From Prevotella sp. (GTDB taxonomy: Bacteria > Bacteroidota > Bacteroidia > Bacteroidales > Bacteroidaceae), in the NCBI GenBank assembly GCA_017561825.1, contig JAFZBK010000004.1:1-64000 (forward strand): DNA of 64,000 bases. Reading direction: 5' to 3'. Shown one piece after another: positions 1-11,680 of the stretch. Numbering within the stretch: position 1 is the stretch's first letter; the number at the start of each line of letters is the position of its first letter. The notes below the pieces were generated by a model. The model worked only from the letters and a program-made list of their open reading frames with translations. It was not told the DNA's origin and did not search any database. The translations under genes were made by a program, and so were the position numbers.

Positions 1-114
1 ATTGCCCCAACTAAGCCTGTTTGGAGCTTGGAAAGACACCACAACACACTAATCACAAAAATGGCGGCATAAAGTGGTCATCGGACCAATGAAAGCTATA
101 GATGAATATAAAAA

Positions 115-141
115 GAGGATGTGCCTATTTGACACACCCTC
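115..141 (-). terminator. Rho-independent terminator of clpB
   Basis: Read on the minus strand, an imperfect stem (GAGGgTGTG against CACAtCCTC, 9-nt loop) is followed at once by a run of five T. It lies about 40 bases past the clpB stop. Bases 1-114 hold no supportable gene; they may belong to the far side of the next transcription unit. Confidence 0.7.
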
Positions 142-177
142 ATCTTTTTCTATCACAGAATACTGTTTAGAGGTACA

Positions 178-2790
178 TCAGTTCCTAAAGATCAGTCCCT
201 CTCCGAAGCAGTCGATGATGATGGACTTATCACGGTTCACGTCACCAGCCAACAGTTTCTTTGAGAGGTCGTTCAGCACATAGTGCTGGATAGCCCTTTT
301 AACTGGTCGTGCACCAAACTCTGGATCGAAGCCTACCTCTGTCAGGTAGTCGATGGCAGGCTGTGTCCATTCCAACTGGATATCCTGATCCTTCAACATT
401 TTCTGCACCTGCTTCATCTGCAGCGTCACAACATCGGCTATCTCCTGTTGGGTTAGCGGCAGGAACATGATGGTCTCATCGATACGGTTCAGGAACTCCG
501 GTCGGATGGTCTGTTTCAGCATCGTCATCAGTTGGGCACGCAATGCCGACAACTGGGTATCACGGTTACCGCCGTTTTCCATCTGTTCAACGGTCTCGCG
601 GATCAGCTGACTACCCAGATTACTGGTCATGATAATGATGGTATTCTTGAAGTTCACCGTCCGTCCCTTGTTATCGGTCAGTCGTCCGTCATCCAACACC
701 TGCAGAAGGATATTGAACACGTCGGGATGTGCCTTCTCGATCTCATCGAAGAGTACTACGCTATACGGCTTATGGCGCACGGCCTCCGTGAGTTGTCCAC
801 CCTCGTCATAGCCGATATATCCCGGAGGCGCACCAATCAGTCTACTCACTGTATGTTTCTCCTGATACTCGCTCATATCGATACGCGTCATCATCGACTC
901 ATCATTGAATAGGTATTCAGCCAAAGCTTTCGCCAGCTCAGTCTTACCCACACCCGTTGTACCTAAGAAGATGAACGAAGCAATAGGACGTTTCGGGTCG
1001 TGCAACCCAGCTCTACTACGGCGCACAGCATCGCTCACAGCCGTGATAGCCTCATCCTGACCGATGACCCGCTTGTGCAGTTCCTCCTCCAGATGCAGCA
1101 GTTTCTCCTTTTCGCTCTGCATCATCCTTGTCACGGGAATGCCGGTCCAGCGGCTCACCACCTCAGCGATATCATCAGCCGTCACCTCTTCACGCACCAT
1201 ACCCATACCGTTCTGGGCGGTTGCCAGTTGCTTTTGGATATGTGCGATATCCTCTTCGAGAGCCTGCAGCTTGGAGTAACGGATCTCGGCCACACGTTCA
1301 TAGTTACCCTCGCGTTCAGCCCTTTCCGCCTCGAAACGCAGCTGTTCCATCTCCTGCTTATCCTGCTGGATCTTGTTCACCAGGTTGCGTTCGTTCTCCC
1401 ATCTTGCGCGGAAAGCATTTTCTTTCTCACGCAGCTCGGCAATCTCCTTGTCGAGTTGCCCCAATTTACTAGTAGAACTAGTATCACTAGTATTACTAGT
1501 TTCTCTAGAAATCGCAGATCGTTCAATCTCCAACTGCGCCAATTGACGGGAGATATCATCCAATTCCTCAGGCACACTATCGCGTTCCATACGCAGCTTA
1601 GCAGCAGCCTCATCCATCAGGTCGATGGCCTTATCCGGCAGGAAACGGTCGGAGATATAGCGTTCTGATAGTTTCACAGCAGCGATACAGGCATCATCTT
1701 GTATCCTCACCTTATGATGATTCTCATAACGCTCTTTCAGTCCACGCAAGATACTGATGGCACTCAGTTCATCGGGTTCATCCACCATCACGGTCTGGAA
1801 CCTACGTTCCAGCGCCTTATCCTTCTCAAAGTATTTCTGGTATTCGTTCAATGTGGTAGCGCCAATACTTCTCAGTTCACCACGAGCCAAGGCAGGCTTC
1901 AGGATATTAGCCGCATCCATGGCCCCCTCGCCAGCACCTGCTCCCACCAGTGTATGAATCTCGTCGATGAACAGGATCACGCGTCCTTCACTCTTCGTCA
2001 CCTCGTTGATGACACTTTTCAGTCGTTCCTCAAACTCACCCTTGTACTTCGCACCGGCCACCAAGGCACCCATATCGAGCGAGAACACCTGCTTGTCCTT
2101 CAGGTTCTCGGGCACATCACCACGCACGATTCGCTGGGCAAGACCCTCCACAATGGCAGTCTTACCTGTTCCCGGTTCACCAATTAAGATAGGATTATTC
2201 TTCGTACGACGGGAAAGGATCTGCAAGATACGACGGATCTCATCGTCACGGCCGATCACAGGGTCGAGCTTTCCTGCCCTGGCCTCCTCCACGAGGTTCT
2301 TCGCATACTTGCTCAGACTCTGGAAGCTCTCGTCACCGCTCATGCTCTGCACCTTCTGTCCTTGGCGCAACTCCTGCACAGCCTTCATCACATCATTGCT
2401 GTTCATACCCGCATCTTTCAGGATACGGCTCACCGTAGAGTTTACCTCCAAGAGCGCCAACAGGATTGGCTCGATGCTCACGAACTCATCACCTAACTGT
2501 TTCGAGTGATCCATCGCCTTCATCATCACCTCGTTGGTCTCACGACTCAGATAAGGCTCACCACCCTGCACACGTGGCAGGTGCTGGATCTCACCATCGA
2601 TCAGTGTACCCACATGCACAGCGTTCACCCCCAGCTTCTGGAAGATGAAGTTCATCACGTCCTTTCCTTTCTCCATTACACCTTTCAGCAGATGTACAGG
2701 TTCGATGACCTGCTGACTGTTCTGCCGCACCGTGTTCACGGCACTTTGTACCGCTTCCTGCGCTTTAATCGTAAAATTCTCTAATGTCAT
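178..2790 (-). CDS. clpB: ClpB disaggregase (Hsp100 AAA+ chaperone)
   Basis: Hexameric cytoplasmic ATPase that extracts proteins from aggregates together with DnaK. The 870 residues show the double N-terminal Clp repeat (about 1-145), a first AAA+ module with Walker A GEPGTGKT (204-211) and Walker B ILFIDE (about 272-277), the coiled-coil middle domain that marks ClpB (about 405-525), and a second AAA+ module with Walker A GTTGVGKT (610-617). Length is normal for the family. The start is set by an unusually good Shine-Dalgarno AAAGGAG 7 bases upstream. Oddity: residues 428-441 in a turn of the middle domain are a Thr/Ser tract encoded by a 9-bp tandem repeat (see 1468-1509). Heat-shock control is expected from the family, but no operator was recognised. 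Confidence 0.97.
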   Translation of the reverse strand: MTLENFTIKAQEAVQSAVNTVRQNSQQVIEPVHLLKGVMEKGKDVMNFIFQKLGVNAVHVGTLIDGEIQHLPRVQGGEPYLSRETNEVMMKAMDHSKQLGDEFVSIEPILLALLEVNSTVSRILKDAGMNSNDVMKAVQELRQGQKVQSMSGDESFQSLSKYAKNLVEEARAGKLDPVIGRDDEIRRILQILSRRTKNNPILIGEPGTGKTAIVEGLAQRIVRGDVPENLKDKQVFSLDMGALVAGAKYKGEFEERLKSVINEVTKSEGRVILFIDEIHTLVGAGAGEGAMDAANILKPALARGELRSIGATTLNEYQKYFEKDKALERRFQTVMVDEPDELSAISILRGLKERYENHHKVRIQDDACIAAVKLSERYISDRFLPDKAIDLMDEAAAKLRMERDSVPEELDDISRQLAQLEIERSAISRETSNTSDTSSTSKLGQLDKEIAELREKENAFRARWENERNLVNKIQQDKQEMEQLRFEAERAEREGNYERVAEIRYSKLQALEEDIAHIQKQLATAQNGMGMVREEVTADDIAEVVSRWTGIPVTRMMQSEKEKLLHLEEELHKRVIGQDEAITAVSDAVRRSRAGLHDPKRPIASFIFLGTTGVGKTELAKALAEYLFNDESMMTRIDMSEYQEKHTVSRLIGAPPGYIGYDEGGQLTEAVRHKPYSVVLFDEIEKAHPDVFNILLQVLDDGRLTDNKGRTVNFKNTIIIMTSNLGSQLIRETVEQMENGGNRDTQLSALRAQLMTMLKQTIRPEFLNRIDETIMFLPLTQQEIADVVTLQMKQVQKMLKDQDIQLEWTQPAIDYLTEVGFDPEFGARPVKRAIQHYVLNDLSKKLLAGDVNRDKSIIIDCFGEGLIFRN
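1468..1509. repeat. 9-bp ACTAGTnnn tandem array inside clpB
   Basis: ACTAGT starts at 1468, 1477, 1486 and 1495, and a variant TCTAGA at 1504, so the period is exactly 9 bp. In clpB it encodes an X-T-S tripeptide repeat ([12 protein letters not shown] read along the protein). Compared with my memory of Bacteroides and E. coli ClpB the tract looks like an insertion of about ten residues in the middle-domain turn. The same unit occurs in murF-alr at 27418-27450. Confidence 0.9.
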
Positions 2791-2889
2791 GATTAGCTCC
2801 TTTCTTGTTTTGTTCTAATAATCCATCATCAAAACACGTACCGATGGAGCAAACATGACAAATTGGCACAAGAAAGTAGCATAAAAAAA

Positions 2890-2954
2890 GAGTCCGTAAC
2901 GTCACGGACTCATAGTCCGCAAGGCGCGGACTGGGAGTCCGAAACGTTCGGACT
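2890..2954. repeat. Array of three 22/23-bp hairpin units after nagB
   Basis: Three adjacent perfect hairpins: GAGTCCGT/ACGGACTC (2890-2911, loop 6), AGTCCGC/GCGGACT (2914-2932, loop 5) and AGTCCGA/TCGGACT (2936-2954, loop 5). The AGTCCG/CGGACT core is constant; the pair at the loop side varies but stays complementary. On the minus strand the array starts 23 bases after the nagB stop, and the last hairpin is followed by seven T, so it can act as a multi-hairpin terminator or 3' stabiliser. Confidence 0.9.
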
Positions 2955-2977
2955 GAAACTAAACTACTGATTATTGA

Positions 2978-3763
2978 TTACTTTCCTTCAATATCCTTGA
3001 AGTACTTATAGGTTGCCACCTTCAGTTCATCGGTAGCAGGCTCATCGCAAACAATGATACCATGCTGATGCATCTGCAGGGCGCTAATGGTCCACTCATG
3101 AGAAACGGCACCTTCAACAGCAGCCTTCAAAGCACGTGCCTTGTGGTGTCCGTTTACCAGAATCATCACCTCACGGGCATCCATCACGGTACCAACACCA
3201 ACGGTCAGCGCGCTCTTCGGCACCTTGTTCACATCATTGTCGAAGAAACGTGAGTTAGCGATGATGGTATCTGTGGTCAGTGTCTTCTGACGGGTACGGG
3301 AGGTCAGAGAAGAATACGGCTCGTTGAACGCGATATGTCCGTCAGGACCGATACCGCCGATGAACAGATCGATACCACCTGCTTCCTTGATCATCTCCTC
3401 ATAGTGTGCACACTCTGCTACCAGATCCTTGGCATTGCCGTTCAGGATATGGATATGATCCTTGGGAATGTCGATATGGTCGAACAGGTTACGTGCCATG
3501 AAAGAGTGATAGCTCTCGGGATGATCCTCAGCCAGTCCTACATACTCATCCATGTTAAACGTAATCACATTCTTGAACGATACGCGTCCTTCCTTGTTGG
3601 CTTTCACCAGACAAGCATACATACCCTCAGGAGAAGAACCTGTAGGCAAGCCCAACACAAAAGGCTTCTCAGCGGTCGGCTGGAAGGCATTAATACGTTC
3701 AATCACATGTTCTGCCGCCCACTGCGACATCTTCTGATAATCTTTTTCAATAATTAATCTCAT
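2978..3763 (-). CDS. nagB: Glucosamine-6-phosphate deaminase
   Basis: Converts glucosamine 6-phosphate to fructose 6-phosphate and ammonia, linking amino-sugar use to glycolysis. Family motifs are present: the sugar-phosphate loop [12 protein letters not shown], the catalytic NMDEYVGL segment and [14 protein letters not shown] start it at the ATG of MRLIIEKDY (261 residues), because an upstream in-frame ATG (3799) would fall within a likely -7 element (complement of CAAAAATA, 3797-3804). It stands alone, followed by a triple-hairpin array. No other nag gene is adjacent. Confidence 0.95.
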   Translation of the reverse strand: MRLIIEKDYQKMSQWAAEHVIERINAFQPTAEKPFVLGLPTGSSPEGMYACLVKANKEGRVSFKNVITFNMDEYVGLAEDHPESYHSFMARNLFDHIDIPKDHIHILNGNAKDLVAECAHYEEMIKEAGGIDLFIGGIGPDGHIAFNEPYSSLTSRTRQKTLTTDTIIANSRFFDNDVNKVPKSALTVGVGTVMDAREVMILVNGHHKARALKAAVEGAVSHEWTISALQMHQHGIIVCDEPATDELKVATYKYFKDIEGK

Positions 3764-3867
3764 AATTGTGTCTGTTTGTAGTTGAATATCTGGCTGCAAA
3801 AATAATAAAAAAACACGAAAGTATGACTTTCGGTGGGATTTTTCTTCTTACATATTATAATTTTTTG

Positions 3868-3875
3868 TATCTTTG
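3868..3875 (+). promoter_or_regulatory. Promoter -7 element of hflX
   Basis: TATCTTTG matches the Bacteroidetes -7 consensus TAnnTTTG and lies 25 bases before the hflX ATG. No clear TTTG is seen at the -33 position. A small hairpin (CGAAAG, 5-nt loop, CTTTCG, 3816-3832) separates this promoter from nagB. Confidence 0.6.
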
Positions 3876-3897
3876 CAAAATAAACAAATATATTTGA

Positions 3898-5154
3898 ATG
3901 AAAGAATTCGTAATATCTGAAGTCAAGGCCGAGACCGCTGTTCTTGTAGGACTGATTACCAAGGAACAGGATGAAGCCAAGACCAAAGAGTACCTTGACG
4001 AACTAGAGTTTCTGGCCGATACTGCAGGGGCAGTGACCGTGAAACGGTTCACCCAGAAAGTGGGAGGACCGAACCAGACCACCTATGTGGGAAAGGGAAA
4101 GTTGGAGGAGATACGCGACTATATCAAACAGGAGGAAGAGAACGACAGGGAGATCGGTATGGTGATCTTCGACGATGAACTGTCACCACGACAGATCCGC
4201 AATATTGAGAGTATGCTGCAAGTGAAGATCCTCGACCGCACCTCTCTCATCCTCGATATCTTCGCCATGCGGGCACAGACTGCCAATGCAAAGAACCAGG
4301 TGGAGCTGGCCCAGTACCGCTATATGCTTCCCCGACTGCAACGACTCTGGACACACTTGGAACGTCAGGGTGGTGGCTCTGGTAGCGGCGGCGGTAAGGG
4401 TAGCGTAGGACTGCGTGGACCGGGTGAGACCCAGTTGGAGATGGACCGCCGTATCATCCTGCAGCGTATCACCTTATTGAAACAACGCTTGCAGGATATC
4501 GACAAGCAGAAAGCTACACAACGGAAGAATCGCGGACGACTGATCCGTGTGGCACTTGTGGGATATACAAACGTGGGAAAGAGTACGCTGATGAACCTGC
4601 TCTCAAAGAGTGAGGTGTTCGCCGAGAATAAACTCTTTGCCACCCTTGATACAACCGTCAGGAAAGTGGTGGTGGAGAACCTGCCTTTCCTGCTGGCCGA
4701 CACGGTAGGATTCATCCGCAAGCTGCCCACCGATCTCGTGGATTCGTTCAAATCAACCCTCGATGAGGTGCGTGAAGCCGACTTGCTGCTGCATGTGGTG
4801 GACATTTCACATCCCGACTTTGAGGAACAAATCAAGGTGGTAGAGAAGACATTGCAGGAACTGGGTGCTGCCGATAAGCCTTCGATGATCATCTTCAACA
4901 AGATCGATGCCTACTCATGGACAGAGAAGGAACCTGATGACCTCACGCCGCCCACCAAGGAAAACATTACCTTGGATGAGTTGCGAAATACTTGGATGGC
5001 GAAGCTCGATGATGCATGTATCTTCATTTCCGCCAAGGAGAAGACGAATATCGAGGACCTACGCGACCGCCTATACAAGAAGGTGAAAGAACTGCATGTG
5101 CAGAAATACCCATACAACGATTTCCTCTATGAAACGGATATCGAAGAAGAATGA
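3898..5154 (+). CDS. hflX: GTPase HflX
   Basis: Ribosome-associated GTPase of the OBG-HflX class, known to bind 50S/70S particles and to rescue or split stalled ribosomes after stress. 418 residues: N-terminal HflX domain, the glycine-rich linker around 158-176 that leads into GLRGPGETQLE, a coiled coil (about 180-212) and a G domain with G1 GYTNVGKS (222-229), G3 DTVGF (268-272) and G4 NKID (334-337). Length and order are standard. The next gene begins 28 bases after its stop, so the two may be cotranscribed. Confidence 0.96.
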   Translation: MKEFVISEVKAETAVLVGLITKEQDEAKTKEYLDELEFLADTAGAVTVKRFTQKVGGPNQTTYVGKGKLEEIRDYIKQEEENDREIGMVIFDDELSPRQIRNIESMLQVKILDRTSLILDIFAMRAQTANAKNQVELAQYRYMLPRLQRLWTHLERQGGGSGSGGGKGSVGLRGPGETQLEMDRRIILQRITLLKQRLQDIDKQKATQRKNRGRLIRVALVGYTNVGKSTLMNLLSKSEVFAENKLFATLDTTVRKVVVENLPFLLADTVGFIRKLPTDLVDSFKSTLDEVREADLLLHVVDISHPDFEEQIKVVEKTLQELGAADKPSMIIFNKIDAYSWTEKEPDDLTPPTKENITLDELRNTWMAKLDDACIFISAKEKTNIEDLRDRLYKKVKELHVQKYPYNDFLYETDIEEE

Positions 5155-5182
5155 ATTAATAACAATCACAAACAATAAAATT

Positions 5183-7033
5183 ATGGATTACAGATTATTA
5201 ACTGAAGAAGAGATTATCATCCTGGAGAATAACGGATGTACGGCAGAGGATTGGACCGCCATCAATGTAGCAGAGGACTTCCAGCCGAATTATATTAAAA
5301 GTACCAGCTTCTATGGTGAAGTGAATCTGGGTGTGTTCGAGAAGAATATCGAAGTGTCGAAAGACTTTGTCAAGCATACAGGTATCACACGTTCCACCTT
5401 GCGGAACGTGACCATCGGCGACAACTGTCTTATTGAAAACGTGGCAGGGTATATCAACAACTATACCATCGGTGACGACTGCTTCATCTCTAATGTGAGC
5501 ATCATCGAAACCACTGAGGGAGCTACCTATGGTGAGGGCAACCTGATATCCGTACTTAATGAGGCCGGTGATGGTAATGCCATCCTCTTCGGTAACCTGA
5601 ACAGTCAGTTTGCAGCCTTCATGGTGAAGCATTTCACTGATAAGAATATCAAGGATGAGATCCGCCGACTGATCAACGAGGACATCGAAAGGAACATGCC
5701 CGAACGAGGAATCATCGGTAATAACGTGAAGATTATCGGTACGAAGGAGATCACCAATACCGTCATCAACGACAACTGCGAGATCAACGGTGCCTCACGC
5801 ATCAGCGACTGCTCCATCCTGAACGGTCCTAGCGACTCAGTATATATAGGTACAGGCGTTATCTGTGAGAACTCCATCATCTGCAACGGTTCTTCGATCA
5901 TCAATAGTGTAAAGATGCAGGACTGCTTCGTAGGCGAGGCTTGTCATATCGCCAACGGATTCACTGCCTCACAGAGCGTGTTCTTCGCCAACAGCTATAT
6001 GTCGAACGGTGAGGCATGTGCCGCCTTCTGCGGACCGTTCTCTGCCTCTCACCATAAGTCGAGTCTGCTCATCGGTGGTCAGTTCTCGTTCTACAACGCT
6101 GGTTCGAACACCAACTTCTCGAACCATGCTTATAAGATGGGACCCATCCACTATGGTACGCTGGAGCGTGGAACAAAGACGGCCAGTGGCTCCTACGTGC
6201 TGATGCCCGCCAAGATCGGTGCCTTCTCGGTATGTATGGGTAAGCTGATGCACCATCCCGACACCCGCGATGTGCCGTTCTCATATCTTATCTCCTACAA
6301 CGACGATATGTACCTGGTACCCGGACGTAACATCACTACTGTTGGTCTCTACCGTGATATCAAGAAATGGCCGAAGCGCGACATGCGCCAGCAGGGCTGT
6401 CAGAAGAGTATCGTGAACTTCGACTGGCTCTCACCGTTCACCGTGGGAGAGATTCTGAGAGGTAAGAAGATCCTGGAGAACCTGCGTGCTGCATCCGGCG
6501 ACCTGCAGTCGCAATACAACTACCACGAATATGTCATCAATGCCTCTTCACTGAAGAAGGGTATCAAATACTACGACATCGCCCTCAGACTGTATATGGG
6601 TGCCGTACTGAAGCGTGCCAAGAAGCATGACTATTTCAGAAAACCCACCAGTACCACAGGAGAGGGTAATTGGATTGATCTTTCAGGACTGCTGTTGCCA
6701 GAGAGCGAAGAGACCCGTCTGATCGATGATATCAAGAACGGTACTTTGGAGACCATCCAGGCTGTCATCGACCGCTTTGAGGAGATCAACGACCACTACC
6801 GCGAATATCAGTGGGCATGGACGTACCAGATGATTCTCGACTACTATGGTTTGGATGAGATTACCGAGGAGGATGCTCAGCGGATCCGCGAGGACTATAT
6901 CGTGGCTCGTCGCATCTGGATCGGTGAGATCCGCAAGGATGCCGAAAAGGAATATGCCATGGGCGATGTGGAAGATGAGGTATTCAACGACTTCATCGAC
7001 AAACTCGACCATGAAATCGATTACGAGAATTGA
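5183..7033 (+). CDS. DUF4954 family left-handed beta-helix protein
   Basis: 616-residue protein of unknown function, recognised as the Bacteroidetes DUF4954 family. Its first half is built of hexapeptide-type turns (IGDNCLIENV, IGDDCFISNV, INDNCEINGA and similar), the pattern of left-handed beta helices in sugar-nucleotide and acyl transferases. The C-terminal third is helical and acidic. No signal peptide. The start MDYRLL is preferred over an upstream ATG that would overlap hflX. A nucleotidyl or acyl transferase role is only an inference from the fold. Confidence 0.85.
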   Translation: MDYRLLTEEEIIILENNGCTAEDWTAINVAEDFQPNYIKSTSFYGEVNLGVFEKNIEVSKDFVKHTGITRSTLRNVTIGDNCLIENVAGYINNYTIGDDCFISNVSIIETTEGATYGEGNLISVLNEAGDGNAILFGNLNSQFAAFMVKHFTDKNIKDEIRRLINEDIERNMPERGIIGNNVKIIGTKEITNTVINDNCEINGASRISDCSILNGPSDSVYIGTGVICENSIICNGSSIINSVKMQDCFVGEACHIANGFTASQSVFFANSYMSNGEACAAFCGPFSASHHKSSLLIGGQFSFYNAGSNTNFSNHAYKMGPIHYGTLERGTKTASGSYVLMPAKIGAFSVCMGKLMHHPDTRDVPFSYLISYNDDMYLVPGRNITTVGLYRDIKKWPKRDMRQQGCQKSIVNFDWLSPFTVGEILRGKKILENLRAASGDLQSQYNYHEYVINASSLKKGIKYYDIALRLYMGAVLKRAKKHDYFRKPTSTTGEGNWIDLSGLLLPESEETRLIDDIKNGTLETIQAVIDRFEEINDHYREYQWAWTYQMILDYYGLDEITEEDAQRIREDYIVARRIWIGEIRKDAEKEYAMGDVEDEVFNDFIDKLDHEIDYEN

Positions 7034-7044
7034 TTGTCAAGTAT

Positions 7045-7063
7045 ATCGTCGTGTCGCGACGAT
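7045..7063. repeat. Single hairpin between DUF4954 gene and M16 gene
   Basis: ATCGTCG/CGACGAT with a 5-nt loop, 11 bases after the DUF4954 stop and 15 before the M16 start. Stem and loop sizes match the units of the 22-bp hairpin arrays, but it is a single copy and has no T-run. Confidence 0.6.
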
Positions 7064-7078
7064 TAATTTATATACATT

Positions 7079-9985
7079 ATGAAACTGAAAACACTATTTA
7101 CAGCTATTCTGGTATTACTGGGCAGCTGCTCTGTAATGGCCAAAGATTACAAGTTCACCACCGTTCCTGGTGACTTGATGAACACACGTATCTACACCCT
7201 TGACAACGGTCTGACGGTCTATCTATCGGTCAACAAGGAGAAACCGCGCATCCAGACATATATCGCTGTGCGCACTGGTTCCAAGAACGATCCTGCCGAG
7301 ACCACGGGTCTGGCACATTATCTGGAGCACCTGATGTTCAAGGGAACCAAGCAGTTTGGTACAAACAACTACGAAGCTGAAGCTCCGCTGCTCGATAAAA
7401 TCGAGGCATGTTATGAGGAGTATCGTAAGATGACGGATCCCGATCTTCGTAAACAGAAATATCACGAGATCGACAGCATCTCGCAGGAGGCTGCTAAGTA
7501 TTTCATTCCTAACGAATACGACAAGCTGATGTCAGCTATCGGTGCCGAGGGAACGAATGCCTATACAAGCAATGATGTCACCTGCTATACCGAGGATATT
7601 CCTTCGAACGAGGTGGAGAATTGGGCTAAGATCCAATCGGACCGTTTCCAGAATATGGTGATCCGCGGTTTCCATACGGAGCTGGAGGCTGTATATGAGG
7701 AGTATAACATCGGTATCGCACAGGATCAGCGGAAGCTGTGGCAGTCGATCTGCAAGATGCTCTGCCCCACCCACCCCTACGGTACACAGACCACCATCGG
7801 TACACAGGAGCACCTGAAGAACCCCAGTATCACGAACATCAAGAACTATTTCAATAAGTGGTACCGTCCGAACAACGTGGCTATCTGTATGGCAGGCGAC
7901 TTCAACCCGGAAACGGTCATCGCTATCATTGACAAGTATTTCGGCTCATGGAAGCCAGGTGCCGATGTGAAACAGCCCGTGTTCCCCGCCTTGGAACCGA
8001 TTACCGCACCACGCGATACCACCGTGTACGGACTGGAGACTGAGACCATCTGGATGGGTTGGCGCTTCGGAAGGGGCAACACGCTACAAGGTGACACTCT
8101 GCAGGTGATCGAGAACATGCTCAGCAACGGCGTGGCCGGACTTATCGACTTGAACATCAATCAGCAGATGAAAATGCTCGAAGCCTGGGGCGGCGTGGAG
8201 AGAATGCGTGATCACTCTGGCTTCATCCTAGCAGGAACACCGAAGGAAGGACAGACTCTCGACGAGGTGAAGGATCTTCTGCTGGCAGAGATCGAGAACC
8301 TGAAGAACGGTAACTTCTCTGACGACCTGTTACCATCAGTGATCAATAACGCCAAACTGAACTACTACACCTCATTGGAGAACAACGCTTCTCGCGCGAA
8401 CAAATTTGTTCAGACCTTTATCAACGAGATTCCATGGGAGCAGGAAGTGGGCTACCTGAACCGTATCTCCAATATGAAAAAGCAGGAGATCATGGACTTC
8501 GTGAAGCGTCATTTCCGCGACAACTATGTGGTGGTATATAAGCGTCAGGGTGAGGACAAGAACCTGAAGAAGATCGATAAGCCTGCCATCACGCCAATTC
8601 CTACCAACCGCGATCTCATCAGCGACTTCGTGAAGGAAATCCAGAACACGAAGGTGGAACCCATACAGCCGCGTTTCATCGACTTCAAAAACGACCTGAC
8701 CTTTGGAAAGACCAAGAAGAACCTCCCCTATATCTATGTGAAGAATACAGAGAACGGGCGTTTCGTCATGGCCTTTGAGTATAAGTTCGGTGAGGAAGTA
8801 AACCTAAAATACTCATATGCACCCGACTATCTGGAGTATCTGGGCACCGATAAGCTCACCAACGAGCAGATCAAACAGCAGTTCTACAAACTGGCATGTA
8901 ACTATAGTATCAACGTTGGAGCACGCAGCATCAACGTGAGACTCAGCGGACTGAGCGAGAATATGCCACAGGCACTGGCACTGCTCGAGGATGTCATCAA
9001 GAACGCAAAGGTTGACAAGGACGCATGGGAACAGTATATCCAGCTTGTAGAGAAGTCACGTGCCGATCAGAAACTGAATCAGCAGTCGAACTTCTCACGA
9101 CTGGTTAGATATGGTTTCTACGGTCCTTACAATCCCTCAAGGAATATCCTAACGTCTGAGCAATTACGTAATACTGATCCGCAAGAGCTGTTGGATCTGC
9201 TGAAGAACCTTCCGCTGTATGAGCACACCTTATTATATTATGGTCCGATGAGCGAGAAAGAGCTGACTGCCGCTGTTACCAAACAGCACAAGATAGCCAA
9301 GAAACTCCTTCCTGCTCCCGAGGGTCGACGCTATACCTTCGAGCCTACGCCTACCAACGAGGTACTTATCGCTCCCTATGATGCGAAGAACATCTACATG
9401 CGTATGATTCATAACGAGCAACGTCCTTGGCATCCCGAGGAGGCTGCCGTGAAGGCACTCTTCAACGAGTACTATGGCAGTGGTATGAACACCATCGTGT
9501 TCCAGGAGATGCGCGAGGCCCGAGGACTGGCATACAATGCTTATGCCGGTTATGTGGAACCTGATTACAAATGGGAACCTGAGTTGTTCTTCACCCATAT
9601 CATCACACAGAACGACAAGATGATGGACTGCCTGAAACAGTTCAACGTCATTCTCGACACCATTCCACAGAGTGAGGCGGCTTTCCGCATCGCAAAGGAA
9701 GCCTTGACAAAACGCCTGGCTACTGAGCGCACTACGAAGTTCAACCTTATCAATGCGTGGATCAGAGCACAACGTTTAGGTATCGACTACGACATTGATG
9801 AGCGCATCTACAATGCCCTGCCCAACTTGACGTTGCAAGACATCGTTCGCTTCGAGCAGGAACAGATGGCTCACAAGCCCTATCGCTACGTTATCCTCGG
9901 CGACGAGAAAGAGCTTGACATGGATAGCCTCTCCAAGATCGGCACCATCAAGCGCCTCTCCACCGAGGAGATCTTTGGCTATTAA
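7079..9985 (+). CDS. M16 family zinc metallopeptidase, exported
   Basis: 968-residue pitrilysin-like protease with two tandem M16 halves. The inverted zinc motif HYLEH is at 80-84, with the distal glutamate region [10 protein letters not shown] about 120 residues later, so the N-terminal half should be active and the C-terminal half structural. It starts with a signal sequence. LLGSC at 13-17 may be a lipobox, or cleavage may follow VMA. It probably degrades peptides in the periplasm or at the outer membrane. The fumarase gene follows after 28 bases. Confidence 0.92.
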   Translation: MKLKTLFTAILVLLGSCSVMAKDYKFTTVPGDLMNTRIYTLDNGLTVYLSVNKEKPRIQTYIAVRTGSKNDPAETTGLAHYLEHLMFKGTKQFGTNNYEAEAPLLDKIEACYEEYRKMTDPDLRKQKYHEIDSISQEAAKYFIPNEYDKLMSAIGAEGTNAYTSNDVTCYTEDIPSNEVENWAKIQSDRFQNMVIRGFHTELEAVYEEYNIGIAQDQRKLWQSICKMLCPTHPYGTQTTIGTQEHLKNPSITNIKNYFNKWYRPNNVAICMAGDFNPETVIAIIDKYFGSWKPGADVKQPVFPALEPITAPRDTTVYGLETETIWMGWRFGRGNTLQGDTLQVIENMLSNGVAGLIDLNINQQMKMLEAWGGVERMRDHSGFILAGTPKEGQTLDEVKDLLLAEIENLKNGNFSDDLLPSVINNAKLNYYTSLENNASRANKFVQTFINEIPWEQEVGYLNRISNMKKQEIMDFVKRHFRDNYVVVYKRQGEDKNLKKIDKPAITPIPTNRDLISDFVKEIQNTKVEPIQPRFIDFKNDLTFGKTKKNLPYIYVKNTENGRFVMAFEYKFGEEVNLKYSYAPDYLEYLGTDKLTNEQIKQQFYKLACNYSINVGARSINVRLSGLSENMPQALALLEDVIKNAKVDKDAWEQYIQLVEKSRADQKLNQQSNFSRLVRYGFYGPYNPSRNILTSEQLRNTDPQELLDLLKNLPLYEHTLLYYGPMSEKELTAAVTKQHKIAKKLLPAPEGRRYTFEPTPTNEVLIAPYDAKNIYMRMIHNEQRPWHPEEAAVKALFNEYYGSGMNTIVFQEMREARGLAYNAYAGYVEPDYKWEPELFFTHIITQNDKMMDCLKQFNVILDTIPQSEAAFRIAKEALTKRLATERTTKFNLINAWIRAQRLGIDYDIDERIYNALPNLTLQDIVRFEQEQMAHKPYRYVILGDEKELDMDSLSKIGTIKRLSTEEIFGY

Positions 9986-10013
9986 TCTAGTAAACCATAA
10001 AAGAAAAAAGTAT

Positions 10014-11660
10014 ATGGCAAAACCAGTTGCATTCAAGTATGCTCCGATGTTCCAACTTGGAAAAGACGACACGGAGTATCGCCTTCTGACTAAGGAAGGA
10101 GTAACCCTCAGCGAATTCGAGGGTAAGGAAATCGTGAAAGTGTCAAAGGAGGCACTGACCCTGTTGGCACAGGAAGCATTCCACGATGTGGAGTTCATGC
10201 TGCGCCGCGAACATAATGAGCAGGTGGCACAGGTGCTTAGCGACCCTGAGGCCAGTGAGAACGACAAGTATGTAGCCCTGCAGTTCCTACGCAATGCGGA
10301 GGTGGCCTGCAAAGGAATCCTGCCGTTCTGTCAGGATACAGGTACAGCGATCATCCACGGCGAGAAAGGTCAGCAGGTGTGGACGGGCTTCGAGGATGAG
10401 GAAGCACTCTCTCTCGGCGTGTTCAACACCTTCACGCAGGATAACCTGCGCTACTCACAGAACGCTCCGCTGAACATGTACGACGAAGTGAACACCCGTT
10501 GTAACCTGCCTGCACAGATTGACATCGAGGCTTGTGAGGGTGCGGAATACCGCTTCGTCATGGTGGCTAAGGGTGGCGGCTCTGCCAACAAAACCTATTT
10601 CTATCCCATGACCAAGGCTACCATCCAGAACGAGGGTACACTCATCCCGTTCCTTGTGGAGAAGATGAAGAGTCTGGGAACAGCTGCCTGTCCTCCCTAC
10701 CACATCGCTTTCGTCATCGGCGGCACATCTGCAGAAAAGAACCTGCTCACAGTGAAGCTCGCCAGCATCAAGTACTACGACAGTCTGCCTACTACGGGCG
10801 ACGAGACCGGTCGTGCCTTCCGCGACATCGATCTGGAAAAGAAACTCTTGTTAGAGGCTCATCGTATCGGTCTGGGTGCCCAGTTCGGCGGTAAGTACAT
10901 GGCACACGACATCCGCGTGATCCGTCTGCCGCGACATGGTGCTTCCTGTCCTATCGGTATGGGCGTGAGTTGCTCTGCTGACCGAAACATCAAGGCAAAG
11001 ATCAACCGCGACGGTGTCTGGCTGGAGAAGATGGACAACAACCCCACTGAACTGATTCCGGCTGAGTATGCCAAGGCTGGTGAAGGAGCTAACTCCATTG
11101 TCATCGACCTGAACAAGGGCATCGACTCCGTGCGTGCCGAACTGACGAAGTATCCTGTCAGCACCCGCGTGAACCTCAAGGGTACCATCATTGTGGCCCG
11201 CGATATCGCACACGCCAAACTGAAGGCTCGTCTGGATGCCGGTGAAGATCTACCGCAGTATTTCAAGGACTATCCCGTTCTCTATGCAGGACCCGCCAAG
11301 ACACCGGAGGGATATCCTTGTGGATCAATGGGACCGACTACGGCCAACCGTATGGATCCTTATGTGGATGAATTCCAGGAGCATGGTGCTTCACTCGTGA
11401 TGATTGCCAAGGGTAACCGCTCACAGGTGGTAACGGATGCTTGTCAGAAGCATGGTGGCTTCTACCTGGGCTCTATCGGCGGTGTGGCTGCAGTGCTCTC
11501 GCAGTCGAGCATCAAGAGCATTGAGTGCGTGGAGTATCCTGAACTCGGCATGGAGGCTATCTGGAAGATTGAGGTAGAGGATTTCCCCGCTTTCATCCTC
11601 GTAGATGACAAGGGTAACGATTTCTTCAAGACCTTGAAGCCGTGGCCAGCTACTTGTTGA
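10014..11660 (+). CDS. Class I fumarate hydratase (iron-sulfur)
   Basis: Oxygen-sensitive [4Fe-4S] fumarase interconverting fumarate and malate, here in the reductive branch that Bacteroidales use to make succinate. 548 residues, the fused alpha-beta form. Visible landmarks are the cluster-side segment [23 protein letters not shown], and the C-terminal [15 protein letters not shown] region. The start at MAKPVAFKY is chosen because longer starts run back into the M16 gene. No other TCA gene is adjacent. Confidence 0.95.
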   Translation: MAKPVAFKYAPMFQLGKDDTEYRLLTKEGVTLSEFEGKEIVKVSKEALTLLAQEAFHDVEFMLRREHNEQVAQVLSDPEASENDKYVALQFLRNAEVACKGILPFCQDTGTAIIHGEKGQQVWTGFEDEEALSLGVFNTFTQDNLRYSQNAPLNMYDEVNTRCNLPAQIDIEACEGAEYRFVMVAKGGGSANKTYFYPMTKATIQNEGTLIPFLVEKMKSLGTAACPPYHIAFVIGGTSAEKNLLTVKLASIKYYDSLPTTGDETGRAFRDIDLEKKLLLEAHRIGLGAQFGGKYMAHDIRVIRLPRHGASCPIGMGVSCSADRNIKAKINRDGVWLEKMDNNPTELIPAEYAKAGEGANSIVIDLNKGIDSVRAELTKYPVSTRVNLKGTIIVARDIAHAKLKARLDAGEDLPQYFKDYPVLYAGPAKTPEGYPCGSMGPTTANRMDPYVDEFQEHGASLVMIAKGNRSQVVTDACQKHGGFYLGSIGGVAAVLSQSSIKSIECVEYPELGMEAIWKIEVEDFPAFILVDDKGNDFFKTLKPWPATC

Positions 11661-11680
11661 ACCGCTAAACGATAGTATCT

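Noticed and set aside
1-114. Gene fragment at the left edge
   Set aside because: No frame with recognisable sequence; too short to support a call.
1000-1668. 222-codon open frame on the plus strand within clpB
   Set aside because: It is antisense to an intact, strongly conserved gene and has no family features. Similar long shadow frames occur opposite the M16, fumarase, nrdJ, typA and dnaA genes.
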